Positions 50,514 through 59,423 are shown, counted from the stretch's first letter. The stretch is 64,000 bases of DNA from Saprospiraceae bacterium (GCA_016722285.1 JADKGI010000001.1:992001-1056000), one strand, 5' to 3'. Translations and numbers: made by a program. The notes: generated by a model from the sequence alone, not told the origin.

Positions 50514-51992
50514 ATGAGCTTATCATCTGCTACTATAATTTTACTTTCCATCTATGCCATTTTCACCATATTTCTGGTAGTAAAAGGAGCAAGAAACACA
50601 AAAAATATAAAAGATTTTGCCCTTGGAGACGGTTTTTCACCAGTTGTAGTAGGCTTGTCTTTAGCAGCGAGCATAACAAGTGCCGCCACTTTTATTATAA
50701 ACCCCGGATTTGTAGCTTTGTATGGCTTGAGTGCTTTTTTAGCAATGTCCGTTGTTATACCCATTGCATTGTTTTTATCATTGATTGTAATGAGCAAAAG
50801 TTTTCGGAAATATGGGAATAATACAAAGGCAATTACTTTGGCTCAATGGGTTGGGAATCGATATGATAGTTCGTCCTTTTCGCTAATTATGGCATTTTTA
50901 TCTCTGCTTCTTTTAACATTTATTGTATTGATTTGCGTTGGTATAACCAAGGTTTTATCTAATGCTCTTGGTACATCAGAACTCGTCACACTCATTGCTT
51001 TAGTAGTTTTTGTGTTTGGATACACCATGTTTGGTGGAGCGAATTCAATGGTTTACACCAATACTATTCAAGCTGTTCTGATGTTGGTAGTTGCCATCAT
51101 CTTGCTGACTTCCGGGTATGCTCACTTTACTGACGGGATCGCTGCCTTTTGGAATAAGATAGAATCAATTGATCCCAATATGTCTAAGGTATTTAACGAA
51201 AACAGTCCATTGTTCCGGGACTGGTTTGAAGTCATATTTTGTAATTTTATAGTTGGAATCGCTATTGTATGCCAGCCACATATCATAACTAAATCACTCA
51301 TGCTTAAGTCAGATAAGGATGTCAATAAGTATTTATATATAGCAATATTGACTGAACTAATTTTCTTTCTCGTTATTTTTGTTGGATTTTATGCTCGTAT
51401 TATGTTTCCGGACCTGACGGTTGGTGACAAGGTTTTGAAAATGGATGGGATTATGTCCGCGTATGTTGTACATAAGTTTTCGGTAGGAGTTGGAGTTTTA
51501 GTGATAATGGGATTAATCTCGGCCGGACTATCTACGCTGGAAGGACTAATTCAATCTTTGTCAACTACTATTACTAATGACATTGTATCTCCTTTAGCAA
51601 AATGGGAAAATCGTCCGGAAAGATTAATCAAGACAAATAAAATTGTTATAATTATCCTAGGTATAGTCTCAATACTAATAAGCTACAATCAAATCATAAA
51701 TCCTAATCTAAGTGTAGGGATATTGGCTCAGAATGGTGTATATGCTTTTTTCTCAGCTGCATTTGTTCCTGTTTTATTTGGGATATTTGTAAAAGAAATG
51801 CCAAAACAAGCCGCTATTGCAGCATCAATCACGGCTATTATGGTTCATTTTAGTATATACTATGGAGAATTAACTCCATATACCACAGGTGCCATCAGAA
51901 ACCCGGCAGTAGCTGCTGCCATTGCTATCATTTCAGCTTTAGTTGTAGGGACAGTCTTGTGGCAGATATTAAGAAAAAGAGTAATTAATTAA
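50514..51992 (+). CDS. sodium:solute symporter (SSS family)
   Basis: This 492-residue inner-membrane transporter has about 13 helices. Family motifs include FALGDGFSPVVVGLSLAASI near the N-terminus, FVFGYTMFGGANSMVYTNTI, and GLISAGLSTLEGLIQSLSTT, which contains the Na2-site serine/threonine region. It imports an organic acid or similar solute with Na+. It is the first gene of the plus-strand arm; 54 bases separate it from the KAS III-like gene. Confidence 0.9.
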   Translation: MSLSSATIILLSIYAIFTIFLVVKGARNTKNIKDFALGDGFSPVVVGLSLAASITSAATFIINPGFVALYGLSAFLAMSVVIPIALFLSLIVMSKSFRKYGNNTKAITLAQWVGNRYDSSSFSLIMAFLSLLLLTFIVLICVGITKVLSNALGTSELVTLIALVVFVFGYTMFGGANSMVYTNTIQAVLMLVVAIILLTSGYAHFTDGIAAFWNKIESIDPNMSKVFNENSPLFRDWFEVIFCNFIVGIAIVCQPHIITKSLMLKSDKDVNKYLYIAILTELIFFLVIFVGFYARIMFPDLTVGDKVLKMDGIMSAYVVHKFSVGVGVLVIMGLISAGLSTLEGLIQSLSTTITNDIVSPLAKWENRPERLIKTNKIVIIILGIVSILISYNQIINPNLSVGILAQNGVYAFFSAAFVPVLFGIFVKEMPKQAAIAASITAIMVHFSIYYGELTPYTTGAIRNPAVAAAIAIISALVVGTVLWQILRKRVIN

Positions 51993-52046
51993 CAATAAGT
52001 CTTTGTAAAAAAGACCAGGAGAAATTGACATTCAAATTTTCAAAAA

Positions 52047-53036
52047 ATGGATAGAAATGCAGTGATAATTTCAACAGGTTCTTATGTGCCTGAAAGGATT
52101 ATAAAAAATGCTTATTTAAGTGAATTGTTGGGTGAAAATGTTGACACATGGTTGGAAGAAAATATGCAGATATATGAGCGAAGGTGGTGCTCAGAGTCAG
52201 AAAGTACAGCAGATTTGGCAACTAATGCCTGTAAAATAGCCATTGAAAATTCCGGTATTAAATCATCTGAAATTGACTTGTTAATCATTGCCACTGATAC
52301 ACCTGAATTCATTTCGCCTTCTACAGCTTCTGTTATTCAAGATAGACTGGACCTATCCAAAGCCGGAAGCTTTGATGTAAATTCAGCTTGTGCTGGTTTT
52401 GTCACCGCATTGGATATAGCATCCAAGTATATAAAATCTGACCCCCGATACAAATATATTTTGGTGGTTGGGGTCTATACCATGAGTAAGTTTCTGAACC
52501 TATCAGATAAAAAAACAATGACTTTATTTGCAGACGGAGCGGGTGCCATTTTACTAGGATGCACAGAAGCTGGAAATGGATACCTTGAAGGCAGACTGAT
52601 TACCAGAGGTGAATATAATAGTTGGATGGGTGTCTATGGTGGTGCCAGTAAATATCCCATTACAAAGCAGAGAATAGATGACCACGACCATCAGTTAAAG
52701 TTTATCCAAAAAATTCCCAAGGAAATAAATCCTGTAATTTGGAGTGACATGATTGGAGAAATGTGCAAAAATCAAAATATAAGTCCAACAGATATAGATC
52801 ACTTCTTCTTTACTCAAATTAATATAAATTCAATCTTTGAGACTATGGATAAACTCAATGTAGATAGAAGTAAAGCAGAGACAATAATGCATAATTACGG
52901 TTATACCGGTTCAGCCTGTATCCCCATGGCAATTGATAGCAGATTTAAAAAAGGATTGGTAAAAAAAGGAGACATTATTTGCCTTATGGGCTCTGGTGCA
53001 GGATTGTCGTTTGGTTCATCCCTGATTAAAATTTAG
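52047..53036 (+). CDS. KAS III-like (FabH superfamily) enzyme with altered catalytic residues
   Basis: This 329-residue thiolase-fold enzyme has the nucleophilic cysteine in DVNSACAGFVTALDI. In FabH the other two catalytic residues are His in PHQAN and Asn in GNTSAAS; here the aligned segments are FFTQIN (His to Thr) and YGYTGSACIP (Asn to Tyr). Decarboxylative condensation of the FabH type is therefore unlikely. An acyltransferase, thiolytic or hydrolytic role on an acyl-CoA is more plausible. Homologues with the same FTQxN and GYTGSA pattern exist but, to my knowledge, lack a defined function. It lies between the symporter and the ligase. Confidence 0.87.
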   Translation: MDRNAVIISTGSYVPERIIKNAYLSELLGENVDTWLEENMQIYERRWCSESESTADLATNACKIAIENSGIKSSEIDLLIIATDTPEFISPSTASVIQDRLDLSKAGSFDVNSACAGFVTALDIASKYIKSDPRYKYILVVGVYTMSKFLNLSDKKTMTLFADGAGAILLGCTEAGNGYLEGRLITRGEYNSWMGVYGGASKYPITKQRIDDHDHQLKFIQKIPKEINPVIWSDMIGEMCKNQNISPTDIDHFFFTQININSIFETMDKLNVDRSKAETIMHNYGYTGSACIPMAIDSRFKKGLVKKGDIICLMGSGAGLSFGSSLIKI

Positions 53037-53054
53037 AAACACGTAATTCATATT

Positions 53055-54536
53055 ATGGAATTTTCAGACAAGGATTGGGTATCAAGATGGGCACTTTATA
53101 GCCCGGACAAAATGGCTTTAGAAGAACATGAAACAGGTAAAACAATATCTTATTCAGATCTCAATCTATTGTCCAATTCATTTGCATGTGATCTGGACAA
53201 AACGTATAAAATCAACAAAGGTGATAGAGTGGCCGTATTATATGAATTCAGTATCGAATATGTGGCATTGTTCTGTGCCGCACAGAAGAAAGGGTTTATA
53301 ATAGTCCCACTGAATTACCGGCTTACGCAACTGGAAATTTCTGAAATTATCGAAGATTCAATACCTGGATTAATCTTGTCCGATTCAAAATTTAGTCACC
53401 TTATCAATGATGAATATTGCCATCGGGTCAAAAAATTTTCGGACTTAAATGACAGGTTAAGTAATTTGGGCCCCGTTGTTGTTGACATTGCTGAAAATGA
53501 CCCAGTATTTATCATATACACATCCGGGACAACAGGAAAGGCAAAAGGTGTTAAATATACGCATAAAATGCTTTTATGGAATAGTATCAACACTACCATA
53601 TCATTGAATCTGAATTCGGATTCCAGAACAATAGTAGTCATGCCTCCTTTTCATACAGGCGGATGGAATGTATTATTGACACCTTTTTTACATCATGGTG
53701 GTTTTGTTTATTTATGTAAAAAATTCGAACCCGATATTATATTGAATAAACTTTCATCACTAAAATGTAGTATTTTCATGGGCGTTCCGACTATGCTTGC
53801 GATGATGGCAAAGGAAATATCATTTGATAAAAGTGAATTGGAATGTTTGGATTATATCATTGTTGGTGGCGAATCAATGCCAATCTCTTTAATTGAAAAA
53901 TATGCAGAAAAAGATATTGCCATCAGACAAGGTTATGGTATGACCGAAGTAGGTCCTAATCTCACATCATTGCACCAGGACGATTCGATAACTAAAAAAG
54001 GAAGTATAGGACGCCCTAATTTTTATGTTGAACACAAAATAATTACAGAGGAAGGGAAAACAGCTGAAATCAATGAACCGGGCGAATTGTGGTTAAAAGG
54101 CCCAATGGTCACTCCGGGATATTGGAATAATGATAAAGCAACCAAAGAAGCGTTTTCACAAGATGGCCTATGGTTTAAAACCGGTGATATAGTGATTGAA
54201 GATGGGGATAAGTACATTTATGTTGTAGATAGATTGAAAAACATGTTTATTAGCGGGGGCGAGAATGTTTATCCTGTTGAAATTGAAAAAGTACTAAGAA
54301 TGCTACCTGAAATCTCGGAATGCGCTGTAGTAGGGGTAAAAGATGAGAAATGGGGAGAAGTTGGTAAAGGGTACTTAATACTACACGAAAATCACTCAAT
54401 AAGCGAAGACGCTTTGAAGAGCCATTGCTCAACTTATCTTGCCAAATATAAAGTTCCGAGGTATTTTAAAACAGTCATGCAATTACCTAAAACTGATACT
54501 GGAAAAATAGATAGGAAAACTTTGAAAAAATGGTAA
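53055..54536 (+). CDS. AMP-dependent acyl-CoA synthetase/ligase, second copy
   Basis: This 493-residue ANL enzyme has the P-loop FIIYTSGTTGKAKGVKYTHK, A5 RQGYGMTEVGPN, A7 DGLWFKTGDIVIEDGDKY, A8 DRLKNMFISGGENVYP and the catalytic lysine in PKTDTGKIDRKTL. It differs clearly from the other ligase of the locus, so the two probably act on different acids. Its start is 18 bases after the KAS III-like stop, and it is the last gene of the operon. Confidence 0.92.
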   Translation: MEFSDKDWVSRWALYSPDKMALEEHETGKTISYSDLNLLSNSFACDLDKTYKINKGDRVAVLYEFSIEYVALFCAAQKKGFIIVPLNYRLTQLEISEIIEDSIPGLILSDSKFSHLINDEYCHRVKKFSDLNDRLSNLGPVVVDIAENDPVFIIYTSGTTGKAKGVKYTHKMLLWNSINTTISLNLNSDSRTIVVMPPFHTGGWNVLLTPFLHHGGFVYLCKKFEPDIILNKLSSLKCSIFMGVPTMLAMMAKEISFDKSELECLDYIIVGGESMPISLIEKYAEKDIAIRQGYGMTEVGPNLTSLHQDDSITKKGSIGRPNFYVEHKIITEEGKTAEINEPGELWLKGPMVTPGYWNNDKATKEAFSQDGLWFKTGDIVIEDGDKYIYVVDRLKNMFISGGENVYPVEIEKVLRMLPEISECAVVGVKDEKWGEVGKGYLILHENHSISEDALKSHCSTYLAKYKVPRYFKTVMQLPKTDTGKIDRKTLKKW

Positions 54537-55138
54537 GACCTTTATTATAATGTCAATAAGAAGTATAAAAGGCTTAAAAACTCAATGATTTATCCAGGAA
54601 ACAGCCCTGTGCATGATGAGACACCACAAAGCATGGTCGAGGTTGACTCTAAATTACAGATATCGTACATGTTTTTGATGATATTATAACGACTATATTT
54701 TGCACACTCACTAAACATAACAAGCCTCGATAATGATTCTACTCACAATGTATGCTAAAAATACGGGGCAAAGAATCATGAAAAAGTACAGAGAAGATAT
54801 AATTTTGTTTTATATAATTTGACAACAAACAGTATCTGATTTTGTGATAATGAAAAAAATTACTCCTGCCATAACTTCCCTTATCTTTATTACACCAAAA
54901 GAAAGTGAATAATGCATCATCTACGGCTGAAGATTTTATTTTTCAAAAAGGATAGGCTATATTTTGTTAATTTCACCCTTGCATTCGTCCATCACCGCCG
55001 ATCTGTTGAAAAAATACCTTACATTGGACAACAGATGCATATCAAAGCTTATGTAAAATACAAAAACATGATTAACTTTATCATTCAGATAACTCAATTA
55101 TATCATCATCTTATTTTTTAATCCTTAAATCTACAAAC
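54537..55138. other. intergenic stretch, nothing recognised
   Basis: About 600 bases after the ligase operon. A 69-codon plus-strand frame (54912-55121) has no family features and poor composition. The end of the stretch must carry the promoter of the RidA gene. Confidence 0.45.
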
Positions 55139-55516
55139 ATGGAAATTATAAAAAATGATGCGATGCCCGCTGCTGGTGGACATTATTCGCATTGTGTCGC
55201 ACACAATGGCATTTTATACCTGTCGGGCCAACTGCCTATAGACCAGGTGACCAAAACGATACCCGAGAGTATAGGAGAACAAACAGATATGGTCATGGAA
55301 AATGTCAATCGTGTGCTGGAAGCAGCAGGAAGTACCAAAAATGATGTGATTCAGGTGCGGATATTTATCACTAATATTGAGTACTGGAATGAGGTAAATA
55401 CAAGATATGCTGCATTTTTTGGCGATCACAAGCCAGCGCGATGCATCATTCCTTCCCGGGATTTGCACTATGGGTGTTTGATCGAGGTAGAAGCTATAGC
55501 AGTCCAAAATGATTAG
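55139..55516 (+). CDS. RidA-family enamine/imine deaminase
   Basis: This 125-residue protein has YSHCVAHNGILYLSGQLPID, then FFGDHKPARCIIPSRDLHYG with the catalytic arginine and CLIEVEAIAV with the conserved Glu. RidA hydrolyses the reactive enamine/imine released by PLP dehydratases. The dehydratase gene overlaps its 3' end by 8 bases, an unusually direct coupling of producer and scavenger. Confidence 0.92.
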   Translation: MEIIKNDAMPAAGGHYSHCVAHNGILYLSGQLPIDQVTKTIPESIGEQTDMVMENVNRVLEAAGSTKNDVIQVRIFITNIEYWNEVNTRYAAFFGDHKPARCIIPSRDLHYGCLIEVEAIAVQND

Positions 55517-56457
55517 TGCTATGAACAAAGATAAAATCATCCACTGCCATGAATCCATCAAAGCATATGTGCATCGCACCCCAGTGTTGACTTCCGGATT
55601 GATCAATGGTATCGTGGGTGCCGAAGTATTTTTTAAATGCGAAAATTTTCAGAAAATGGGCGCATTTAAGATGCGGGGTGCTATAAATGCCATCATGAAC
55701 CTTTCTGACACACAAAAGAAAATGGGTGTAGTCACCCACTCATCTGGTAATTTTGCGCAGGCATTATCACTCTCAGCAAAGCTGCTGGGCATCAAAGCAT
55801 ACATCGTCATGCCGTCCACTGCTTCACAGGTCAAAAAAAATGCTGTCAACGGGTATGGCGGACATCTGGTCGAGTGCGAACCGACGATGGCCATGCGCGA
55901 AAAAACTGCTCAGGCCATAGTAGCCGAACATGGAGCTACCTTCATTCACCCATCCAATGATGCAGACGTCATCATCGGAAATGCGACATCCGCCAAGGAA
56001 CTTCTGGAACAACATTCTGACCTGGATGTCATTTTTGCCCCCTGTAGGTGGTGGAGGCTTGATAGCTGGTACAGCATTATCAGCGCTTTATTTTGGGGAT
56101 GATTGTCAAGTCATCGGTTGTGAACCAGAAGCAGCAGATGACGCATACAGATCTATGATTTCCGGTAAAATAGAGTCCAATGTGACTGCACTTACGATAG
56201 CAGACGGACTGAAGACAGAGCTGGGAGACATTAATTTCCCCATCATTCAAGGACATGTGGATAGCATCATCCGGGTGTCAGAAATTGAAATCATCTCCGC
56301 CATGCGGCTTATATGGGAACGATTGAAAATATTGGCTGAGCCTTCCAGTGCCGTGGCTTTTGCAGCCCTGATCAAAGAAAAATCTAGCTTCAAAGGTAAA
56401 AAGGTAGGCATCATTATATCGGGGGGCAACGTAGATTTGAGCAATTTACCATTTTAA
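55509..56457 (+). CDS. serine/threonine dehydratase of the serine-racemase type, frame broken
   Basis: This fold-type II PLP enzyme has the lysine in FKCENFQKMGAFKMRGAINA. The phosphate-binding loop straddles the break: the first frame reads LDVIFAPCRWW, while the other gives PVGGGGLIAGTALSALYFGD and goes on to the serine-binding end KVGIIISGGNVDL. Removing one C from the CCCCC run at about 56043 restores IFAPVGGGGLIAG. About 316 residues, the size of serine racemase/threo-3-hydroxyaspartate dehydratase-type enzymes. An alternative start is the ATG at 55521. Confidence 0.87.
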
Positions 56458-56605
56458 GATGAATTGGTTTTGTCGAATGCTGACAAGTACATCAAAATGT
56501 AAAAAAACACTAAGCAAAATTCTGAATTCAATAACGAACCTGTCCGTTGTGATCTACAGGGCACAACTTGTAATGCCATGTCAAACTGAAAAGACAAAAT
56601 AGGGA

Positions 56606-56965
56606 TCACCCTACCTTTTTGATGAGGACTTTCTGATCAGAAAATATCATCCATGAGAAGTCATAGATATAGTTGACCAACTTATTGTGGGTGTTGATGT
56701 GATAATGTGTGATGTATTGCCAATTGAATTTTTTGGCATCAAGCTCTTGCCTTTCTATTCTCTTTTGGGAAGTATTTTTGCCTATGATTTCGAAGAGGAT
56801 CGATCTGTTGCGGTGCAGAATTTTGTCGATTCGCTCAGATGCATTCATCGTAACTTTATTGAGCTTGATGTGATATTGAGATTTGCAAGTTGCGGAACAA
56901 AATATTTTATCAGCTCTGCCGGAGATAGGTTGTTTGCAAAGTCTGCATTGTCTTTGGTCAGCCAT
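56606..56965 (-). CDS. zinc-ribbon protein of unknown function
   Basis: This 119-residue protein has an N-terminal zinc ribbon, CRLCKQPISGRADKIFCSATC (C-x2-C then C-x3-C; the whole motif spans residues 7-27), followed by a helical, basic region. Similar small zinc-ribbon proteins occur widely in Bacteroidota. It is convergent with the dehydratase and divergent from the integrase gene 190 bases away; a regulatory or nucleic-acid-binding role is inference. Confidence 0.65.
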   Translation of the reverse strand: MADQRQCRLCKQPISGRADKIFCSATCKSQYHIKLNKVTMNASERIDKILHRNRSILFEIIGKNTSQKRIERQELDAKKFNWQYITHYHINTHNKLVNYIYDFSWMIFSDQKVLIKKVG

Positions 56966-57038
56966 AAGGTTTGATTTTGGATAACAAAAGAAAATAAAAG
57001 CTGACAGTGCAAATAAAATAAAAAGTTGGTAATGAGTG

Positions 57039-57130
57039 GCTATAAAACGATATAAAAGTATTTAACCGTTAAGTACCGTTAATAAACGTATATACCCGCT
57101 TATTAAACGATTAATGAAGTGATAATCTAT
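57039..57130. promoter_or_regulatory. cluster of AACGTT-type short repeats before the integrase gene
   Basis: Within 90 bases the words TAAAACGAT, AACCGTTAA, ACCGTTAAT, TAAACGTAT, TTAAACGATT and ATACGTTT follow each other, several in inverted order, ending about 25 bases before the integrase ATG at 57154. They could be integrase or regulator binding sites. ACCGTTAA appears twice in direct order 9 bases apart. Confidence 0.4.
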
Positions 57131-57153
57131 ACGTTTGCTACAAAAAGACCGTA

Positions 57154-58287
57154 ATGAACACAATTAATATTGCCAAAGCAATCATAAATGAACAGATTTT
57201 TATAGCTTTGAATATAGCTAAAGACTCTCCTGAATATGATCTCATCAAGCAAGTCAAAGGCAGAAAATGCAGGTCCGATGCCAAATTGTGGCTGGTACCC
57301 AATGAAGTTGATAACTGGAAGTCTTTCAAAACCGTGTTTGGAAATTACCGGATTATGATATCCGAAACCAACCAAAGGATCCGGACTCAAAAACCGGTAA
57401 ATAAAACACCCGTAAAAATAATCAGCAAAAGTGAAGTATTACCTGGATATCATATAAATGCAATACATAAAATGACCGAACAGCTCATCATTCAAAAGTA
57501 TAGTCCGAATACAAGAAAAAATTATCTTTCCTCTTTTACCGAATTTTTGACATACTTTAGAGATCGCGAGCCTGATACACTCACAGAACAGGAATTCAGA
57601 AAGTATATTTTACTTAAAATAGAAAACGACAGCATATCCGAAAGTACTCAGAATAACATCATTAATGCGTTGAAATTTTATTATGAAAAGGTTAAACTCA
57701 GGCCAAAATTTTTTCTGTATGACATTAGACCAAGATCCACTAAAAAGTTGCCTGGATTTCTTTCTAAAGGCGATGTAGAAAAGCTGATTAAATCGTGTAT
57801 CAATATCAAACATCAAACCATACTTAAAATAATATACTCTGCAGGACTGAGACTTGGAGAGCTAACCAAACTTAAAACTAAAGATATTTTGTATGACCAG
57901 GGATTGATAAGAATAAAGTCAGCAAAAAACAATAAAGACAGATATAGCATACTATCACCTAAAGTAGCAAAAGCGACACAAGAATATATTACACTTTTCA
58001 AACCAAACTATTGGCTATTTGAGGGTCAGGATGGTGGAAAATACTCCGATAGAAGTGTACAGAATATACTAAAAAATGCAGTTATCAAGTCTGGTGTCGA
58101 TGAAAATACCACTGTACACACTTTACGGCATAGTTTTGCTACACACCTGATAATGAACGGAATAGATATTCGAACTATACAGACTTATCTTGGGCATGAA
58201 AGTATAAAAACCACAGAAATATATACCCACATCACAGATAAAATGAAATCACAAGTAAAAAGTCCTATTGATGATCTGGATATATAA
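57154..58287 (+). CDS. tyrosine recombinase next to an integron-like array
   Basis: This is a 377-residue integrase. An N-terminal about 90-residue domain has VKGRKCRSDAKLWLVPNEVD, a motif shared by many Bacteroidota integrases. The core-binding domain starts IQKYSPNTRKNYLSSFTEFL. Catalytic residues are Arg in SAGLRLGELTKL, Lys in SAKNNKDRY, His-Arg in VHTLRHSFATH, His in YLGHESIKTTEI and the nucleophile Tyr about residue 357 (IYTHITDK). The end SPIDDLDI resembles the SPxDxL tail of IntI, but the roughly 30-residue IntI-specific insertion before the HxLRH box is absent. An attI-like site and two attC-like sites lie downstream. Confidence 0.9.
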   Translation: MNTINIAKAIINEQIFIALNIAKDSPEYDLIKQVKGRKCRSDAKLWLVPNEVDNWKSFKTVFGNYRIMISETNQRIRTQKPVNKTPVKIISKSEVLPGYHINAIHKMTEQLIIQKYSPNTRKNYLSSFTEFLTYFRDREPDTLTEQEFRKYILLKIENDSISESTQNNIINALKFYYEKVKLRPKFFLYDIRPRSTKKLPGFLSKGDVEKLIKSCINIKHQTILKIIYSAGLRLGELTKLKTKDILYDQGLIRIKSAKNNKDRYSILSPKVAKATQEYITLFKPNYWLFEGQDGGKYSDRSVQNILKNAVIKSGVDENTTVHTLRHSFATHLIMNGIDIRTIQTYLGHESIKTTEIYTHITDKMKSQVKSPIDDLDI

Positions 58288-58327
58288 AATCGTAGTGTAT
58301 ATTTGTAGATACTTACGAAGATATATG

Positions 58328-58351
58328 GCGTAAGTACACACGTTACTTGCG
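58328..58351 (+). other. attI-like recombination site
   Basis: GCGTAAGTACACACGTTACTTG contains a core R box GTTACTT (58342-58348) facing an AAGTA half-site, 40 bases after the integrase stop. AAGTACAC occurs here and again at 58363-58370, like the direct repeats of attI1. The R box is the exact reverse complement of the R'' box (AAGTAAC) of the first attC-like site, as expected for the insertion point of cassette 1. Confidence 0.5.
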
Positions 58352-58490
58352 ATTGAAGGAAGAAGTACACTTGCACCAAAAATCATTACAATAGTCAAAA
58401 GATTTACATAACCACAAAATGGGATAATATAGAATTACTCTTGAAGCCAAGAAAAACAAAATTACTAATAAAGATGAGTAGAAAACAATT

Positions 58491-58808
58491 TTAAGCAATT
58501 TCTAATAATTTGTTCCTAAAAACTAATTTCATTGAAGAAAGCGCACCCTTTAATTTATCTTCAACACAATCAACCATAAGTAGTTCATCTGCTGAACAAA
58601 TTCCCCTTTTTGCATCATAGTAATCATCCCAACTTTTAAAGTTGCAATTTTTGTATAAACTATTAACAGTTCTGTCTGATAACCCACCTATCTTTAGTAG
58701 ATACACCAATCTGTCAAAATCAGATGATTCAGGTCGACCATTAATTACCTTTTCAACTATGCATTCTAGCTCTGAAAAGTATTTTTGATATGGATTATTT
58801 AAACTCAC
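58491..58808 (-). CDS. unknown 105-residue protein
   Basis: This soluble, acidic protein begins NPYQKYFSELECIVEKVING and contains LSDRTVNSLYKNCNFKSWDD, then CSADELLMVDCVEDKLKGAL. No recognised family. Its start overlaps the end of the upstream membrane-protein gene by 14 bases, so the two products are made together and may form a complex. Confidence 0.6.
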   Translation of the reverse strand: MSLNNPYQKYFSELECIVEKVINGRPESSDFDRLVYLLKIGGLSDRTVNSLYKNCNFKSWDDYYDAKRGICSADELLMVDCVEDKLKGALSSMKLVFRNKLLEIA

Positions 58809-59268
58809 TTTCTATGGTTTTTGAACTTTTACTAATTTCTTCTTCTGCTTCATCAATAATATCTACCCTGCTATTTAATTTATCTAATGCTGTTTGAGCT
58901 TGTGTTATTTTGTTTTTTATAGATGAACTGTAATTGTCAAATTGATCGTCAAAGGCATCTCTTGCAGCTTGCTTGGAACTATTGTAATACACTACTCCAA
59001 ACAATATAATTATACCAACTAAAATACCAACTATTGAACTTCCATATTCCCAAACCGCACTATCATTAGCATCTGAACGACTGGTTAAATCTTTTAGATC
59101 TATTTTTATAACCGCCAACTCTTTAGTTAGTGTTTTAACACTATCCTTTGATTCCTGCAATTCTCTACTTAAAGAATCTACTTTTGAAACAATATTTTTA
59201 CTAACTTCGTTCCCTAAACAGGAAAAATTTGTAAACAGAACCAAGAAAATGGTGGTTAAACATCTCAT
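58795..59268 (-). CDS. membrane-anchored coiled-coil protein of unknown function
   Basis: With the ATG at 59268 the product has 157 residues: a signal-like or first membrane segment (CLTTIFLVLFTNFSCLG), an about 45-residue periplasmic coiled coil (VDSLSRELQESKDSVKTLTK), a membrane helix (SIVGILVGIIILFGVVYY) and a cytosolic coiled coil (ALDKLNSRVDIIDEAEEEIS). The longer frame to 59310 would run into the attC-like site, so I prefer the shorter form. The topology is that of a sensor or anchor; no family recognised. Confidence 0.6.
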   Translation of the reverse strand: MRCLTTIFLVLFTNFSCLGNEVSKNIVSKVDSLSRELQESKDSVKTLTKELAVIKIDLKDLTSRSDANDSAVWEYGSSIVGILVGIIILFGVVYYNSSKQAARDAFDDQFDNYSSSIKNKITQAQTALDKLNSRVDIIDEAEEEISKSSKTIESEFK

Positions 59269-59301
59269 GCGGCAAAAATACAACAAAGAAATTAAAACCA
59301 C

Positions 59302-59367
59302 AAGTAACAAAGGCTATGATGTATATGCTTCCTATCGTCAGCACATCACATAGCCAAGCCGTTGTGC
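59302..59367 (+). repeat. attC-like site A
   Basis: R'' box AAGTAAC (59302-59308), L'' GGCTATGATGT (59312-59322), a 20-base loop, L' ACATCACATAGCC (59343-59355), spacer AAGCC and R' box GTTGTGC (59361-59367). The L arms pair with bulged (extrahelical) bases, as in attC sites. Length 66 bases is in the range of short attC sites. The R box words only partly fit the classical RYYYAAC/GTTRRRY consensus. Confidence 0.5.
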
Positions 59368-59423
59368 GACACCCTAGAACGACCGTGCTAAAAGACAAAC
59401 TCTCAATAAAGGAAAAAATTTGA

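Larger units (their letters stand above)
58343..59361 (+). mobile_element. putative integron cassette 1
   Basis: It is bounded by the attI-like core (cut after G of GTTACTT) and by the R' box GTTGTGC of the attC-like site at 59302-59367. Size is 1019 bases. It carries two overlapping minus-strand genes, opposite to the array direction, which is known but less common for cassettes. Confidence 0.5.

Noticed and set aside
42777..54536. OleABCD-type olefin or beta-lactone synthesis cluster
   Set aside because: The gene types look alike (thiolase fold, hydrolase, ligase, SDR), but the KAS III-like enzyme lacks the His and Asn of OleA and the SDR is the short FabG type, not the extended OleD type.
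54912..55121. Small plus-strand frame before the RidA gene
   Set aside because: No ribosome-binding context, no family resemblance, poor composition.
57154..58287. Canonical IntI integron integrase
   Set aside because: The IntI-specific insertion is missing; I keep integron-like without assigning intI.
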